Shown piece by piece: positions 53,219 to 63,174 of a stretch of DNA of 64,000 bases. The DNA is from Chryseomicrobium aureum. GTDB lineage: Bacteria; Bacillota; Bacilli; Bacillales_A; Planococcaceae. The stretch lies in contig NZ_JAFBFG010000001.1 of NCBI RefSeq assembly GCF_016909155.1, forward strand, positions 434,001 through 498,000. The letters are read 5' to 3'. Made by a program: the position numbers and the translations under genes. The notes under the pieces were generated by a model. It did no database searches and had not been told where the DNA came from. It saw only the letters and a list, made by a program, of their open reading frames with translations. How positions within the stretch are numbered: the first letter of the stretch is position 1; each line of letters starts with the position of its first letter.

Positions 53219-53296
53219 TCAATGCGTGAAATTTAATGAAGTTAAGTATCCAAGTAATAATAAATATCCGATACCAATCGCAAGTCCTAAGCTCAT
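53219..53296 (-). CDS. 25-residue single-span membrane microprotein
   Basis: An ATG with a good ribosome site (GGAGAG, 8-base gap) opens a 25-codon frame encoding MSLGLAIGIGYLLLLGYL and then a short polar tail ending NFTH. The glycine- and leucine-rich stretch would span the membrane once. The strong shared terminator begins 4 bp beyond the stop codon, which supports a real transcript. Function is unknown. It is short enough to be missed by ordinary gene callers. Confidence 0.65.
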   Translation of the reverse strand: MSLGLAIGIGYLLLLGYLTSLNFTH

Positions 53297-53440
53297 GAGA
53301 TAATCTCTCCTTTAGAATAAAAGTGTTTTTGTTACATGTCATTGTTTCTTATTGTACAATGAAATCAGAAAAGAATGAAGCCTTAGTCATTTATTCAATG
53401 AAAAGTTGTTTCAAAAATGTTACGGATGGAAGTGAATGTG

Positions 53441-53962
53441 TTGTCAGGATTTATTAAAAAGTTTTTAGCCGCTTTAGTCGCTGTAGTCACATTTGGTGTC
53501 ATTACACCATCGCATGAGATCTGGAATTCCGTATTTGAAATCGAAGAAAACCAATTTACTGAAACCCATGCAGAGGAACGTGTACTGGATATTGGGCGAC
53601 TCATTGATGAGGCGCGTGAACAGAGTGATGTGAAATTTGGTTCAAAAATTCAACCACGCATTCAGCAACGCTACGAAGGGGAAATCTTCCCATTTTATAA
53701 GCAAAAGATAGAAGAATATGCCACGGCATCTTCTGCAATTTCGCATAAGCCTTCCGGTGATTACGGCGAAAAAATTTTCCACTTGTATGATCAGGACACA
53801 AATGCTGATATTTTACGTGCGCATGTACGTGTTGAAAAACGACCATTGGAAGGCTATTACTTTACATTCCATTACCATACACATGATGATCAATTTGCAA
53901 AACATCAAGATATCGGAGAAATTTATTGGTCGAAGAATACGCCACCAAAATGGTTATCTTAG
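53441..53962 (+). CDS. ypjP: YpjP family protein
   Basis: The 173-residue protein has an N-terminal signal or anchor (FIKKFLAALVAVVTFGVI) and a soluble domain with LYDQDTNADILRAHVRV and FHYHTHDD. It matches the YpjP family, which in B. subtilis also precedes thymidylate synthase and dfrA. The TTG at 53441 follows GGAAGTGA and is my preferred start; the in-frame ATGs at 53417 and 53426 lack a ribosome site. Function unknown. Confidence 0.78.
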   Translation: MSGFIKKFLAALVAVVTFGVITPSHEIWNSVFEIEENQFTETHAEERVLDIGRLIDEAREQSDVKFGSKIQPRIQQRYEGEIFPFYKQKIEEYATASSAISHKPSGDYGEKIFHLYDQDTNADILRAHVRVEKRPLEGYYFTFHYHTHDDQFAKHQDIGEIYWSKNTPPKWLS

Positions 53963-53974
53963 AGGAGTGTCATA

Positions 53975-54913
53975 ATGAAACAATATCATGAATTATGTGA
54001 ATACATATTGAAAAACGGTGAACGACGAGAAGACCGAACAGGAGTCGGCACTATCGGAATTTTTGGATATCAGATGCGCTTTAATTTAGCGGAGGGGTTT
54101 CCGTTACTGACTACAAAGCATACTTCATTTAAATTAATTGTCTCAGAGCTTTTATGGTTCTTACATGGAGATACGAATATTCAAACACTCGTGCGTCAAA
54201 ACAATAATATTTGGAATGAGTGGGCATTTGAACAATGGATTTCAAGTGAAGAGTATAATGGACCAAATATGACGGACTTTGGTTTACGTGCCTCAAAAGA
54301 TCCTGATTTCAAAATTCTGTACGACCGAGAAATGAAAGCTTTCATCGAACGCATCAAAACGGATGACGACTTTGCGAAGAAGTATGGTGAATTGGGGCCG
54401 GTATATGGGAGACAATGGCGCTCGTGGGAAACTAAAGATGGTGGTAGTGTAGACCAGATTCAAACTGTCATTGAATCCATTAAAAACTCACCGCATTCAC
54501 GCCGACACATCGTCACTGCATGGAATCCTGCAGAAGTAGATGAGATGGCATTACCACCTTGTCATTCATTCATGCAATTTTATGTGCAAGGTAATAAACT
54601 GAGTTGTCAATTGTACCAGCGCAGTGCGGATGTTTTCTTAGGCGTTCCATTCAACATAGCATCGTATGCATTACTTGTTCATTTGATTGCAAAGGAGACT
54701 GGTCTTGAAGCTGGCGATTTCGTGCACACGTTTGGTGATGCACATCTTTATAGCAATCATCTAGACCAAGTCAATGAGTTGTTGGCACGAGAGCCAAAAC
54801 CACTTCCAACGATCACACTACGCGATATCTCAATTTTTGATATGAAAACAGACGATATTCAACTGATTGGATACGAATCACACCCTCGTATTCACGCGGA
54901 AATTGCTGTATAG
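53975..54913 (+). CDS. thyA: Thymidylate synthase, long form
   Basis: The enzyme makes dTMP from dUMP with methylene-tetrahydrofolate. The catalytic cysteine is Cys196 in [26 protein letters not shown] and DAHLYSNH are also present. At 312 residues it carries the roughly 50-residue insertion ([11 protein letters not shown] and following) seen in staphylococcal and lactobacillar enzymes, unlike the 264-residue ThyB at this locus in B. subtilis. dfrA follows 10 bp downstream. Confidence 0.95.
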   Translation: MKQYHELCEYILKNGERREDRTGVGTIGIFGYQMRFNLAEGFPLLTTKHTSFKLIVSELLWFLHGDTNIQTLVRQNNNIWNEWAFEQWISSEEYNGPNMTDFGLRASKDPDFKILYDREMKAFIERIKTDDDFAKKYGELGPVYGRQWRSWETKDGGSVDQIQTVIESIKNSPHSRRHIVTAWNPAEVDEMALPPCHSFMQFYVQGNKLSCQLYQRSADVFLGVPFNIASYALLVHLIAKETGLEAGDFVHTFGDAHLYSNHLDQVNELLAREPKPLPTITLRDISIFDMKTDDIQLIGYESHPRIHAEIAV

Positions 54914-54923
54914 GGGGAATTTG

Positions 54924-55409
54924 ATGATTACATTTATAGTGGCACATGACGAGAAACATGTAATTGGCCATAACAATGAGATGCCTTGGCATATTCCAGA
55001 AGACTTGAAGTACTTCAAAGAAAATACACTCGGTCGTCCTGTCATAATGGGACGCAATACATTCGAATCAATTGGACGTCCACTTCCAGGGCGGGATAAC
55101 ATCGTCATGACACGAAATAAAGAGTTTTCTGCGGAGGGTGTTAAGATTGTCCATACATTTGAAGAAGCCTTGTTGTATGGACAATCGCTTCATGAGGAAG
55201 TAGTAGTTATAGGTGGAGCGAAGGTGTTTACAGAGTACCTCGACTACGCAGATCGCTTACTTATCACTGAAATTCATAAGCAGTACGAAGGAGATGCTTT
55301 TTTTCCGGAATACAATGACTTCATCCTCGAATGGGAGTCCCCAAAACACACTTCTAAATCTGGCGTAGATTTCACATACAAACGCTACAGTAGAAAGGCC
55401 CGTGAATAA
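54924..55409 (+). CDS. dfrA: Dihydrofolate reductase
   Basis: The 161-residue enzyme regenerates tetrahydrofolate consumed by thymidylate synthase. NEMPWHIPEDLKYFKENT, MGRNTFESIG, RPLPGRDN and the NADPH loop VIGGAKVF are all in place. The ATG at 54924 follows GGGGGA; longer upstream frames belong to the end of thyA. It overlaps ypkP by 8 bp. Confidence 0.96.
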   Translation: MITFIVAHDEKHVIGHNNEMPWHIPEDLKYFKENTLGRPVIMGRNTFESIGRPLPGRDNIVMTRNKEFSAEGVKIVHTFEEALLYGQSLHEEVVVIGGAKVFTEYLDYADRLLITEIHKQYEGDAFFPEYNDFILEWESPKHTSKSGVDFTYKRYSRKARE

Positions 55410-56139
55410 GTTGTTAAGAAGCATCGTAACGTATAGTTATATTATCGGGTATATCCCAACCCAATTGAACACGCTAAAAAAATTGAGGAAACGTAAAGCG
55501 GAATTAACGACTGCAGAGTACGATCAAGCAGTCTTTGAAACGCCTCAGCGATGGTCTCAAAACATTCTTAAAAAGGCGGGTGCAACAGCTCACCTTACTG
55601 GGACAGAAAATTTACAAGAGGGACCTGTCCTTTTTGTTGCAAACCATGAGGGGAATTTCGATATTCCGGTATTGATTGCCACTGTACCAAAACCATTTGG
55701 GTTTCTTTCTAAAGTAGAAGTGAAAAAAATACCTTTTATTGCAGATTGGATGGATGAACTCAATTGTGTTTTTATCGATCGCTCGAATCGACGCAGTGCA
55801 CTCAACTCCATTTCAGACAGTGTTGAAAGTCTAAAAGCGGGTCACTCTTTATTGTTGTTCCCAGAAGGCGCACGTTCGAAAGGGAATGAGATGAAAGAGT
55901 TTAAAACAGGATTTGTTCGAATCGCAGCTAAGGCTCAACTGCCGATCATTCCAATTGCAATCGTTGGTACGTCTCGATTGATGGAGCAAAATGAAAATAA
56001 AATAACTCCAGCAGAGGTGTTTGTGAAAATTTTACCTGCTGTTTATCAACAACAAGACGAGTCGACGGACACATTTAAAGAGCGGGTCGAACGTCTAATA
56101 CAGGATGCACGCTCAGACTTACAGGGGGAATCAAGATGA
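55402..56139 (+). CDS. ypkP: 1-acyl-glycerol-3-phosphate acyltransferase-like protein (YpkP)
   Basis: The 245-residue protein has the PlsC-family motifs VANHEGNFDIP (an NHxxxxD variant), FIDRSNRR and FPEGARSKG. Such enzymes add the second acyl chain to lysophosphatidic acid at the membrane. The histidine-aspartate spacing (H-E-G-N-F-D) is kept. The GTG at 55402 overlaps dfrA; the TTG at 55411 is an alternative. It overlaps the DegV gene by 4 bp. Confidence 0.82.
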   Translation: MNKLLRSIVTYSYIIGYIPTQLNTLKKLRKRKAELTTAEYDQAVFETPQRWSQNILKKAGATAHLTGTENLQEGPVLFVANHEGNFDIPVLIATVPKPFGFLSKVEVKKIPFIADWMDELNCVFIDRSNRRSALNSISDSVESLKAGHSLLLFPEGARSKGNEMKEFKTGFVRIAAKAQLPIIPIAIVGTSRLMEQNENKITPAEVFVKILPAVYQQQDESTDTFKERVERLIQDARSDLQGESR

Positions 56140-56978
56140 CGACAATTAAAATTGTAACGGATTCAACAGCTGAACTGACGCAAGATGTTTTCGAACAATT
56201 AGGAATAACTGTCGTGCCATTGACCATTCATGTGGATGGCCAGGATTATTTAGACGGTGTAACACTGTCTGCTGAAGAATTCATTAGTAAAATGAAACAA
56301 TCGAAAGAGTTACCAAAATCTTCTCAACCTTCTGCAGGTACCTTCACTGAAATTTATGATGAACTTGGAAAAGACGGGTCTGAAATTCTGTCAATCCATA
56401 TGACAGGTGGGATGAGCGGGACAGTTAAATCTGCTGAATCTGCTGCTAGCATTACATCTTCGAATGTCACTGTAGTTGACTCACGATTCATCTCACACGC
56501 ACTTGCATTTCAAGTGAAAGAAGCAGCTCGTCTGGCTCAACAAGGCAAATCAATGGGTGAGATTTTACGTCATCTCGACCGTGTTCGTGAAAATACACGC
56601 CTGTTCGTAGTAGTCGATACACTTGATAACCTTGTGAAAGGTGGGCGGATTGGAAAAGGACGAGCAATGCTTGGCTCTTTACTCTCAATTAAACCAATCG
56701 CTTCACTAGCAGGAGGAGAGTACACACCAGTAGCTAAAGCGAGAAGTTACAAACAAGTCATTACGTACTTAATGAATGAATTTACTAAAGATTCAGCTGC
56801 CAAACGTGTAAAAGCTGTTGGGATTGCACAAGCTGATGGGTATCAAATGGCTACTCCACTAAAAGAAGCAATTGAAGCGACAGGATTTAAAGACGTGAAA
56901 CTGTCCTTTACGACGCCTGTAATTTCTACCCATACAGGTCCTGGTGCAATTGGATTTATGTATTTGTTGGAAGGGTAA
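56136..56978 (+). CDS. DegV (FakB-like) fatty-acid-binding protein
   Basis: The 280-residue protein has the DegV signature TDSTAELTQD, a central SQPSAGTF (the serine-rich lipid-phosphate loop), SGTVKSAESAA and a C-terminal HTGPGAIGF. Family members bind a free fatty acid and present it to the kinase FakA. It lies directly after the acyltransferase gene with a 4-bp overlap, which fits a lipid role. Confidence 0.88.
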   Translation: MTTIKIVTDSTAELTQDVFEQLGITVVPLTIHVDGQDYLDGVTLSAEEFISKMKQSKELPKSSQPSAGTFTEIYDELGKDGSEILSIHMTGGMSGTVKSAESAASITSSNVTVVDSRFISHALAFQVKEAARLAQQGKSMGEILRHLDRVRENTRLFVVVDTLDNLVKGGRIGKGRAMLGSLLSIKPIASLAGGEYTPVAKARSYKQVITYLMNEFTKDSAAKRVKAVGIAQADGYQMATPLKEAIEATGFKDVKLSFTTPVISTHTGPGAIGFMYLLEG

Positions 56979-56982
56979 GCAG

Positions 56983-57804
56983 TTGAAAAAATTAGCATTT
57001 GTTACATTGGTAGTTGTTGTTATCGTAATAAGTGGATGTAGCAGTTTTGTAATCAAGCCTGTTTTTCAGGTAAAAGACCGTGAGGAACCTGTTCGCTATC
57101 AGGTTCCTTATAATGTCTTTCCTGATAATTTGTTATTTCTTGGACTTGGCGATTCGTTAACAGTTGGAATCGGTGATGAGTTAAAAAAAGATGGGTACGT
57201 TGGACGTATTCGAGATGAATTCTTGACAAGTGAGCAAATCGACCGAGTTGAATTAATCAATACAGCGAAACGTGGACGACGAAGTGATCAGTTGTTAACC
57301 CTTCTATCAAGCGGGAGTCTTGATAAAGAAATACAAGAAGCAAGTCATATTTTCTTATCTGTTGGTGGAAATGATGTCATGAAAGTAATTAAACGTGACT
57401 TGTTTTCACTTCAGTTAGAGGCATTCGAAGAAGAACGAGAACTATATGAGACACGGTATTATCATATCCTGGATTATATACGAGCGATCAACCCACAGGC
57501 CCCTATTGTTGCACTTGGCTTGTATAATCCGTTCTCATTAATTACAGTAGAGTCACAGGAAGTAGAATCTATAGTCGTGGATTGGAATACGGCGATGGAA
57601 GCTACTTTGGGCGACTTCCAATCAACCTGTTTTGTACCCGTTCAAGACCTTTTTTATACCAACGCAAACTTGGTGTATCACACAGATTTCTTCCATCCGA
57701 ATGGACAAGGCTATGATTTAATTGCCAATCGGATGCTCCGTACGATGGAAAGCTGTGGTTTCATAGAGCAATCAGATGGGGAACTGTATGTAAATGGGGG
57801 CTGA
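56983..57804 (+). CDS. ypmR: YpmR, SGNH/GDSL-type lipase lipoprotein
   Basis: The TTG at 56983, seven bases after GGAAGGG, starts a lipoprotein signal with the box VISGC. The SGNH blocks are present in order: GDSLTVG, the glycine in NTAKRGRRSD, GGND, and DFFHPNGQG. The product is 273 residues, as for YpmR. It is probably an extracellular, membrane-anchored esterase; the substrate is unknown. It precedes ypmS by 5 bp. Confidence 0.87.
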   Translation: MKKLAFVTLVVVVIVISGCSSFVIKPVFQVKDREEPVRYQVPYNVFPDNLLFLGLGDSLTVGIGDELKKDGYVGRIRDEFLTSEQIDRVELINTAKRGRRSDQLLTLLSSGSLDKEIQEASHIFLSVGGNDVMKVIKRDLFSLQLEAFEEERELYETRYYHILDYIRAINPQAPIVALGLYNPFSLITVESQEVESIVVDWNTAMEATLGDFQSTCFVPVQDLFYTNANLVYHTDFFHPNGQGYDLIANRMLRTMESCGFIEQSDGELYVNGG

Positions 57805-57809
57805 TAACT

Positions 57810-58385
57810 ATGAATAAATGGAAAATCGCATTTCTTGGACTTGTACTTTTATTAGTACTTGCAATCGTGTATGTAGGGAGCTTACTAACTGGAACGTCTG
57901 AAAGCTATACACTTACTGACAGACCGGATCCTGCAGAGGGCGGTCAATTGTTTGTCGAGACATCCAAACAAGACTTTGAGAAGCTTGCGAACAAATATAT
58001 TCTAGAAGCAGTTCGTGACCAGCCAATCCCATTACAATTGGTTGTGGAGGATAAAATTGCTTTGACTTCTGAACTCACCGTTTTTAGTTTAACGATTCCA
58101 GTTCAGATGTATTTTGATCCGGTTGTACTTGAGGATGGCAATATTCAACTTGTGCAAAATCAAGTAGATATAGGTCAACTATCGATTCCTCCTGAAGAGA
58201 TCTTAAAATTATTGCGCAGTTCAATTGATTTACCAAACTGGATGATCGTAAGTCCAGCAGATGAGTCAGTCTTTATAGATTTAGGTGGATTACCGATTGA
58301 TGGGGACTTAGATATTCGGGCTCAAGAAATTGACTTGGAGAATGATGAAATTATACTCTCCGTGACTGTTCCAACAGATCAATGA
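57810..58385 (+). CDS. ypmS: YpmS family membrane-anchored protein
   Basis: The 191-residue protein has one N-terminal membrane anchor (about residues 5-24) and an extracellular domain of alternating strands with [15 protein letters not shown] and EEILKLL. It matches DUF2140/YpmS, which in B. subtilis follows ypmR. Function unknown; pairing with a lipase suggests a cell-envelope role. GGGGG precedes the ATG. Confidence 0.85.
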   Translation: MNKWKIAFLGLVLLLVLAIVYVGSLLTGTSESYTLTDRPDPAEGGQLFVETSKQDFEKLANKYILEAVRDQPIPLQLVVEDKIALTSELTVFSLTIPVQMYFDPVVLEDGNIQLVQNQVDIGQLSIPPEEILKLLRSSIDLPNWMIVSPADESVFIDLGGLPIDGDLDIRAQEIDLENDEIILSVTVPTDQ

Positions 58386-58401
58386 CAGGGAGGTTTTAAA
58401 G

Positions 58402-58929
58402 ATGGAAAAAGCAACTTTCGCAGGTGGCTGTTTTTGGTGTATGGTCAAACCTTTTGATTCGTATGATGGAATTGAAAAAGTAGTGTCTGGATACACGGGT
58501 GGCCATGTTGAGAATCCTACGTATGAACAAGTTTGTTCCGAGACAACAGGTCATTATGAGGCGGTACAGATCACCTTTGATCCAACGAAATTCAGTTATG
58601 AACAACTTGTCGAAATCTATTTTCAAAATGTTGACCCATTTGATGCTGGAGGCCAATTTTTTGATAGAGGAAAATCCTATCAAACGGCGATTTTTTATCA
58701 TGATGCGGACCAAAAAGAAGTAGCTGAAAAAGTTATGAAACGACTTGAATCCGATGTCTTCACAAAAAAAGTAGCTGTTGAGCTACTCCCAGCTAAACCT
58801 TTTTACGAAGCAGAAGAGTACCACCAAGATTACTACAAAAAAAATAGTGGCCATTACGAGCGCTACTTTATTGGCTCCGGACGTAAAAACTTTGTTGAAC
58901 AGTTAAGGAGGAATTATTTTGAAGGATAA
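58402..58929 (+). CDS. msrA: Peptide methionine-S-sulfoxide reductase MsrA
   Basis: The 175-residue enzyme repairs the S-epimer of oxidised methionine. The catalytic motif GCFWC gives Cys10 as nucleophile and Cys13 nearby. [17 protein letters not shown] and AEEYHQDYY are also conserved. GGGAGG precedes the ATG. It overlaps msrB by 11 bp. Confidence 0.95.
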   Translation: MEKATFAGGCFWCMVKPFDSYDGIEKVVSGYTGGHVENPTYEQVCSETTGHYEAVQITFDPTKFSYEQLVEIYFQNVDPFDAGGQFFDRGKSYQTAIFYHDADQKEVAEKVMKRLESDVFTKKVAVELLPAKPFYEAEEYHQDYYKKNSGHYERYFIGSGRKNFVEQLRRNYFEG

Positions 58930-59344
58930 TCTACGTGAAAAATTAACGCCTATGCAGTACCATGTCACGCAAGAAAATGGAACAGAGCCACCGTATCAAG
59001 GTGAATACGATCAACACTTCCATGAAGGAATTTATGTGGACATCGTTTCTGGAAAACCATTATTTCACTCGAATGATAAATACGATGCAGGGTGTGGGTG
59101 GCCAAGTTTTACAAAACCAATCGATGCGCCTGAAATTGTAGAAGAATTTGATGACAGTTTTGGTATGCGTCGTGTAGAAGTGCGCAGTAAGACGGCGGAC
59201 TCGCATTTAGGACACGTATTCCCAGACGGACCAAAAGAGTCTACTGGCTTACGTTATTGCATCAATTCAGCAGCTCTTCGTTTCGTTCCAAAGGAAGATT
59301 TAGAAAAAGAAGGATATGGCGAATATTTGTCTACCTTCAAGTAA
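58919..59344 (+). CDS. msrB: Peptide methionine-R-sulfoxide reductase MsrB
   Basis: The 141-residue enzyme repairs the R-epimer. Catalytic Cys114 lies in GLRYCIN; GCGWPSF and [10 protein letters not shown] are family motifs. The two CxxC zinc sites of some MsrBs are absent. The TTG start is seven bases after AAGGAGG and overlaps msrA, so both epimers are handled by one coupled operon. Confidence 0.95.
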   Translation: MKDNLREKLTPMQYHVTQENGTEPPYQGEYDQHFHEGIYVDIVSGKPLFHSNDKYDAGCGWPSFTKPIDAPEIVEEFDDSFGMRRVEVRSKTADSHLGHVFPDGPKESTGLRYCINSAALRFVPKEDLEKEGYGEYLSTFK

Positions 59345-59356
59345 AGAGGTGGACTT

Positions 59357-59572
59357 ATGAGAGATACATTCTATCAATTTGTGTTGAGACATAGAGGCGG
59401 TTCAGCATCAAATCCAAAACATCGATTTGCTGAGCGTGTGTTTGAACTTCATGACTTCCCTAAAAATACAAACGACTTTTATGAACTGTCTACTTATATT
59501 GAGATGCAAGCAGATGATGCGATTCCTGCTTCTATTTTTGATGAGTTATGGGAAGAATATAAAACGAAGTAA
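59357..59572 (+). CDS. yozE: YozE family protein (UPF0346)
   Basis: This small 71-residue soluble protein matches the YozE/UPF0346 family (FYQFVLRHRGG at the start and a helical acidic C-terminus). It is widespread in Bacillales, with a sterile-alpha-motif-like helical fold but no assigned function. AAAGAGGTGG precedes the ATG. Confidence 0.85.
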   Translation: MRDTFYQFVLRHRGGSASNPKHRFAERVFELHDFPKNTNDFYELSTYIEMQADDAIPASIFDELWEEYKTK

Positions 59573-59581
59573 TAACATGAA

Positions 59582-59610
59582 TTGCATTCAGTCGCTAAAC
59601 TATGTATCAT
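59582..59610 (+). promoter_or_regulatory. Promoter of deoD
   Basis: TTGCAT (59582-59587) and TATCAT (59605-59610) are 17 bp apart and 32 bp before the deoD start. Confidence 0.6.
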
Positions 59611-59642
59611 AAATTTATACGTTAAAGAAATGAGGTTACATG

Positions 59643-60347
59643 ATGAGTGTTCATATCAGTGCTAAAAAAGGTGAAATTGCAGATACAATTTTACTTCCAG
59701 GAGATCCATTACGTGCAAAATACATTGCAGAGACATTTTTAGAAGATGTCGTTCAATATAATGAAGTTCGTAACATGTTTGGATACACAGGAACTTATAA
59801 AGGGAAACGCATTTCTGTACAAGGAACTGGGATGGGTGTTCCATCGATTGCAATTTACGTTACAGAATTAATGCAAGAGTATGATGTGCAAAAATTAATT
59901 CGTGTAGGTACATGTGGAGCCATCCAAAAAGATGTAAAAGTACGTGACGTAATCATTGGTCAAAGTGCTTCAACTGATTCTTCATTAAACAAAGTTCTTT
60001 TAAACGACCTTGCTTATTCACCAACTGCAGATTTTGATCTTCTGTACAAAGCATATGAAGCGGGTAAGGCAGCTGGACTTAACCTACGTGTAGGAAACAT
60101 TTTCACGGCTGACCTATTCTACAATGATGAAGCAGACTATAAAAAATGGGCTGACTATGGCATCTTAGCAGTTGAAATGGAATCTGCAGCTCTTTATACA
60201 CTTGCAGCTAAATTCAACCGTCAAGCGTTGTCAATCTTAACTGTAAGTGACCACATCTTAACAGGTGAGGCAACATCTTCAGAAGAACGCCAAACTACAT
60301 TTAACGACATGATTGTTGTCGCATTAGAAGCAGCTATTCAAGAATAA
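59643..60347 (+). CDS. deoD: Purine nucleoside phosphorylase DeoD
   Basis: The 234-residue enzyme splits purine nucleosides into base and ribose-1-phosphate. [14 protein letters not shown] (phosphate binding), [18 protein letters not shown]-like VEMESAALY and the catalytic Asp in TVSDHIL are all present. The second of two adjacent ATGs (59643) has the better gap to GAGG and matches the family start MSVHI. Confidence 0.96.
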   Translation: MSVHISAKKGEIADTILLPGDPLRAKYIAETFLEDVVQYNEVRNMFGYTGTYKGKRISVQGTGMGVPSIAIYVTELMQEYDVQKLIRVGTCGAIQKDVKVRDVIIGQSASTDSSLNKVLLNDLAYSPTADFDLLYKAYEAGKAAGLNLRVGNIFTADLFYNDEADYKKWADYGILAVEMESAALYTLAAKFNRQALSILTVSDHILTGEATSSEERQTTFNDMIVVALEAAIQE

Positions 60348-60382
60348 AATGTTCTAGGGCGCTATGCCCTGGCACCATTTTT

Positions 60383-60412
60383 AGACTGTCGACATGGACG
60401 ACAGTCTTTATT
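60383..60412 (+). terminator. Terminator after deoD
   Basis: AGACTGTCG (60383-60391) and CGACAGTCT (60399-60407) form a 9-bp stem followed by TTATT. A smaller AGGGC/GCCCT hairpin precedes it. Confidence 0.8.
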
Positions 60413-60426
60413 AATGAGGTGAGAAA

Positions 60427-61887
60427 ATGGACCAACAGCCTGAAACGAAGCCTGAACAACCACCAGTTCGCCGAGCTTTTCGGATCAACCCATTTATATT
60501 CGTCATCGTATTGTTCCTAACAGCTATTGCTTCTGCAGGAGTGACTATGCTCGCCCTAACAACGGGTGATGAAAAGGTGGCAGAAGTCATTCAGCCAACA
60601 GAACGACAAGAGTTTTCACGACTCTATGATGTGTATGATCAACTACGCGAACAGTATTATACAGATTTTGATCAAGAGGAACTTGTAAATGGTGCCATCA
60701 ATGGTATGGTTGATGCACTTGGGGATCCATACTCCGATTATTTGAATCAAGAAGAGGCTGCACAATTTGATGAAAGTATCTCTTCAAGCTTCCAAGGAAT
60801 TGGTGCTGAGATTCAAGAGCAAAACGGTGTTATCACAGTTGTTTCACCAATTAAAAACTCTCCAGCTGAGCGTGCAGGAATTATGCCGAATGATAAAATT
60901 CTTTCAGTCGATGGAGAAGACATTCGCGGATTTAGTGCTTCAGAAGCTGTTCTTCTCATTCGAGGAGAAAAAGGATCAGAGGTCACACTTACGATTCAAC
61001 GTGGGGAAGCTGAACCAATTGAAGTAACAATCACTCGTGATGATATTCCGATAGAAACGGTTTATACGGAGATGTTGGACGGCAACGTCGCTCATATTTC
61101 AATTTCTAGTTTCTCTCATGACACATATCAGGAATTACTAGATGCACTCGATGAGATGGAAGCACAAGGAATGGAAAAATTACTTCTTGATGTCCGTCAA
61201 AATCCAGGTGGCTTATTGAACGTTGCTGTTGATATTGCTTCTTTATTTGTAGAAGAAGGTCAACCGGTATTGCAAATTGAGCAACAAGGTGAAGCTACGA
61301 TTCTACCTGCAGTAGAAGCAGAACGTGTAACAGTGCCAACTGCTGTCATTATCGACGGAGGTAGTGCTTCAGCATCTGAGATTATTGCAGCTGCACTTAG
61401 CGAATCTGCTGATATTCCAGTTGTAGGTCTTCCTTCTTTCGGTAAAGGTACTGTGCAGAGTGTTGAAGATTTAGCGGATGGTTCGAATATTAAGTTAACA
61501 ACTGCAAAATGGTTAACTCCAGAAGGTAATTGGATTCACGAGGAAGGTGTTCAACCCGATGAAGTGGTGGAATATCCTGACTATGCATCTCTTGCGCCAT
61601 TAGATCCTGCAGTTGAATTGTCTCTTGACCTTCAGTCAGAACAAGTCGGTGTTTTGAAACAATTTATGACAGCACTTGGCTATTCGGTAGATGAAGAAGA
61701 AATGCGTTTTGATGAGCAACTCGAAACGGCTGTCGAAGAATTCCAACAAGAGAACGAATTGGAAGTGACGGGTGTAGTATCTGGTGATACCACACTTGCA
61801 ATTATGGATGCTGTTCGTGAAAAACTTCGTACAGAAGATCCACAACTTTTACGAGCTATTGAAGTGCTTGATCAAGCAGCAGAATAA
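60427..61887 (+). CDS. ctpA: C-terminal processing serine protease CtpA (S41A)
   Basis: The 486-residue protease is anchored by one N-terminal membrane segment (about residues 22-45) and faces outward. It has a PDZ domain (about 105-190, with GIMPNDKILSVDG), the S41 core with catalytic Ser315 (GGSASASE) and Lys340 (SFGKGTVQ), and a C-terminal peptidoglycan-binding domain (from about 405). The 25-residue Ser-Lys gap equals that in Bacillus CtpB. It is preceded by deoD's terminator and GAGGTGAG. Confidence 0.93.
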   Translation: MDQQPETKPEQPPVRRAFRINPFIFVIVLFLTAIASAGVTMLALTTGDEKVAEVIQPTERQEFSRLYDVYDQLREQYYTDFDQEELVNGAINGMVDALGDPYSDYLNQEEAAQFDESISSSFQGIGAEIQEQNGVITVVSPIKNSPAERAGIMPNDKILSVDGEDIRGFSASEAVLLIRGEKGSEVTLTIQRGEAEPIEVTITRDDIPIETVYTEMLDGNVAHISISSFSHDTYQELLDALDEMEAQGMEKLLLDVRQNPGGLLNVAVDIASLFVEEGQPVLQIEQQGEATILPAVEAERVTVPTAVIIDGGSASASEIIAAALSESADIPVVGLPSFGKGTVQSVEDLADGSNIKLTTAKWLTPEGNWIHEEGVQPDEVVEYPDYASLAPLDPAVELSLDLQSEQVGVLKQFMTALGYSVDEEEMRFDEQLETAVEEFQQENELEVTGVVSGDTTLAIMDAVREKLRTEDPQLLRAIEVLDQAAE

Positions 61888-61895
61888 AACAGAAA

Positions 61896-61927
61896 GGACT
61901 GACTACGTGTAGTCAGTCCCTTTTTTT
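61896..61927 (+). terminator. Terminator after ctpA
   Basis: GGACTGACTAC and GTAGTCAGTCC form a perfect 11-bp stem with a GT loop and are followed by a run of seven T residues. Confidence 0.92.
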
Positions 61928-61942
61928 ACAGGAGGGTTTTTA

Positions 61943-63094
61943 ATGAAAGATGTCTATCTATTAAGTGGCTTTTTAGGGAGTGGTAAAACTACACTCCTCG
62001 TGAAGTGGCTGACACATCTTAAGCAACTTGGCTTGAAGCCTGCAGTCATTATGAATGAACTAGGAGCACTTGGATTTGATAGTGACGCAGTTGAGGAGGA
62101 CGTGCCGCTTCGTGAATTATTAGAAGGATGTATTTGTTGTTCACCAGCAGAAAAAACAGAGGCACAAATACAACAAATTTTACATCAAGAAGAATTTGAT
62201 GTTCTGCTAATTGAAACGACAGGTGCAGCACATCCAGTTGCCTCCTTAGATGTGATTTTATCTCCTTTATTTGCTGACCACTTTGACTTTAAAGGAATTG
62301 TGACAGTGGTGGATGCGGTTCGATTTTTAGAACGTGATAAATTGCCAATACAAACAAAGGCCTTATTCTTTGAGCAAATCAAACATGGTCACTTGCTTGT
62401 ATTAAATAAAGTAGATGTAGTAGATTCAGAAGAACTGGAGGAGGTTCAATTTTCACTCAGTCAATTAAACGCAAAAGCAAAGATTGTTCCGACTACATAC
62501 AGTACAGTTGATTTTTCACAACTCCAGCATTTAGCACCTTCCTTATCCGCACATGAGCCGATGCGTGTCGGAATGGAGTTAACCTTAGGGACGCGACTAG
62601 AAGTACTTTCTTCTTCGTTTCCGCAGTATGCAGTGGAAGAGTGGATTCAATCTCTACCAGAAACGGTTTACCGAGTGAAGGGGTATATTCAATTGCCTTC
62701 AACTTCTAAGCCTCATTTATTTCAATATGCATATGGAATGACACAGTGGATGCAAGAAGATGTGAATGTGAAAACACAACTTGTCGTTATCGGCGAAAAT
62801 TTAACCGCCTGTCCAACGTTAGAAACCTATCAAGTACTTTCTACATTGAAGAAAATTTATCCCGAACGTGAACGCTTAACCAGCCTTTCAACAGCAAGTG
62901 ACATCGATCAAGTGATTGATGATGAGTTGTTGGATGTCCAAACACACCCACGCACACGCCAAACATTGGAACAAAAAAATGAACAACTGCGTCAAAAAGT
63001 AACATTGCTGGATTGCTCAAAATGGGAAGAAGAGTACTTTTTACGTAAAGTCACTGAAAGGTTTAACGAACTGTCAACACGTTTTGCGCAGTAA
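61943..63094 (+). CDS. CobW/ZNG-family GTP-binding metallochaperone
   Basis: The 383-residue P-loop GTPase has GFLGSGKTT (residues 9-17), the metal-binding CxCC motif at Cys63, Cys65 and Cys66 (GCICCS), an ETTGAAHP switch region and NKVD for guanine recognition. The C-terminal CobW_C domain is present. The family loads zinc (YciC/ZagA-like) or other metals into enzymes. No Zur box is obvious ahead of it, so which metal is not clear. GGAGGG precedes the ATG. Confidence 0.87.
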   Translation: MKDVYLLSGFLGSGKTTLLVKWLTHLKQLGLKPAVIMNELGALGFDSDAVEEDVPLRELLEGCICCSPAEKTEAQIQQILHQEEFDVLLIETTGAAHPVASLDVILSPLFADHFDFKGIVTVVDAVRFLERDKLPIQTKALFFEQIKHGHLLVLNKVDVVDSEELEEVQFSLSQLNAKAKIVPTTYSTVDFSQLQHLAPSLSAHEPMRVGMELTLGTRLEVLSSSFPQYAVEEWIQSLPETVYRVKGYIQLPSTSKPHLFQYAYGMTQWMQEDVNVKTQLVVIGENLTACPTLETYQVLSTLKKIYPERERLTSLSTASDIDQVIDDELLDVQTHPRTRQTLEQKNEQLRQKVTLLDCSKWEEEYFLRKVTERFNELSTRFAQ

Positions 63095-63174
63095 CAATTG
63101 TTTTCTTTTCCAGTATGAATTTAGTAATTGAACCAACCTTTGAGGTGAAAATAAATGACTCGGGCATTATGGAT

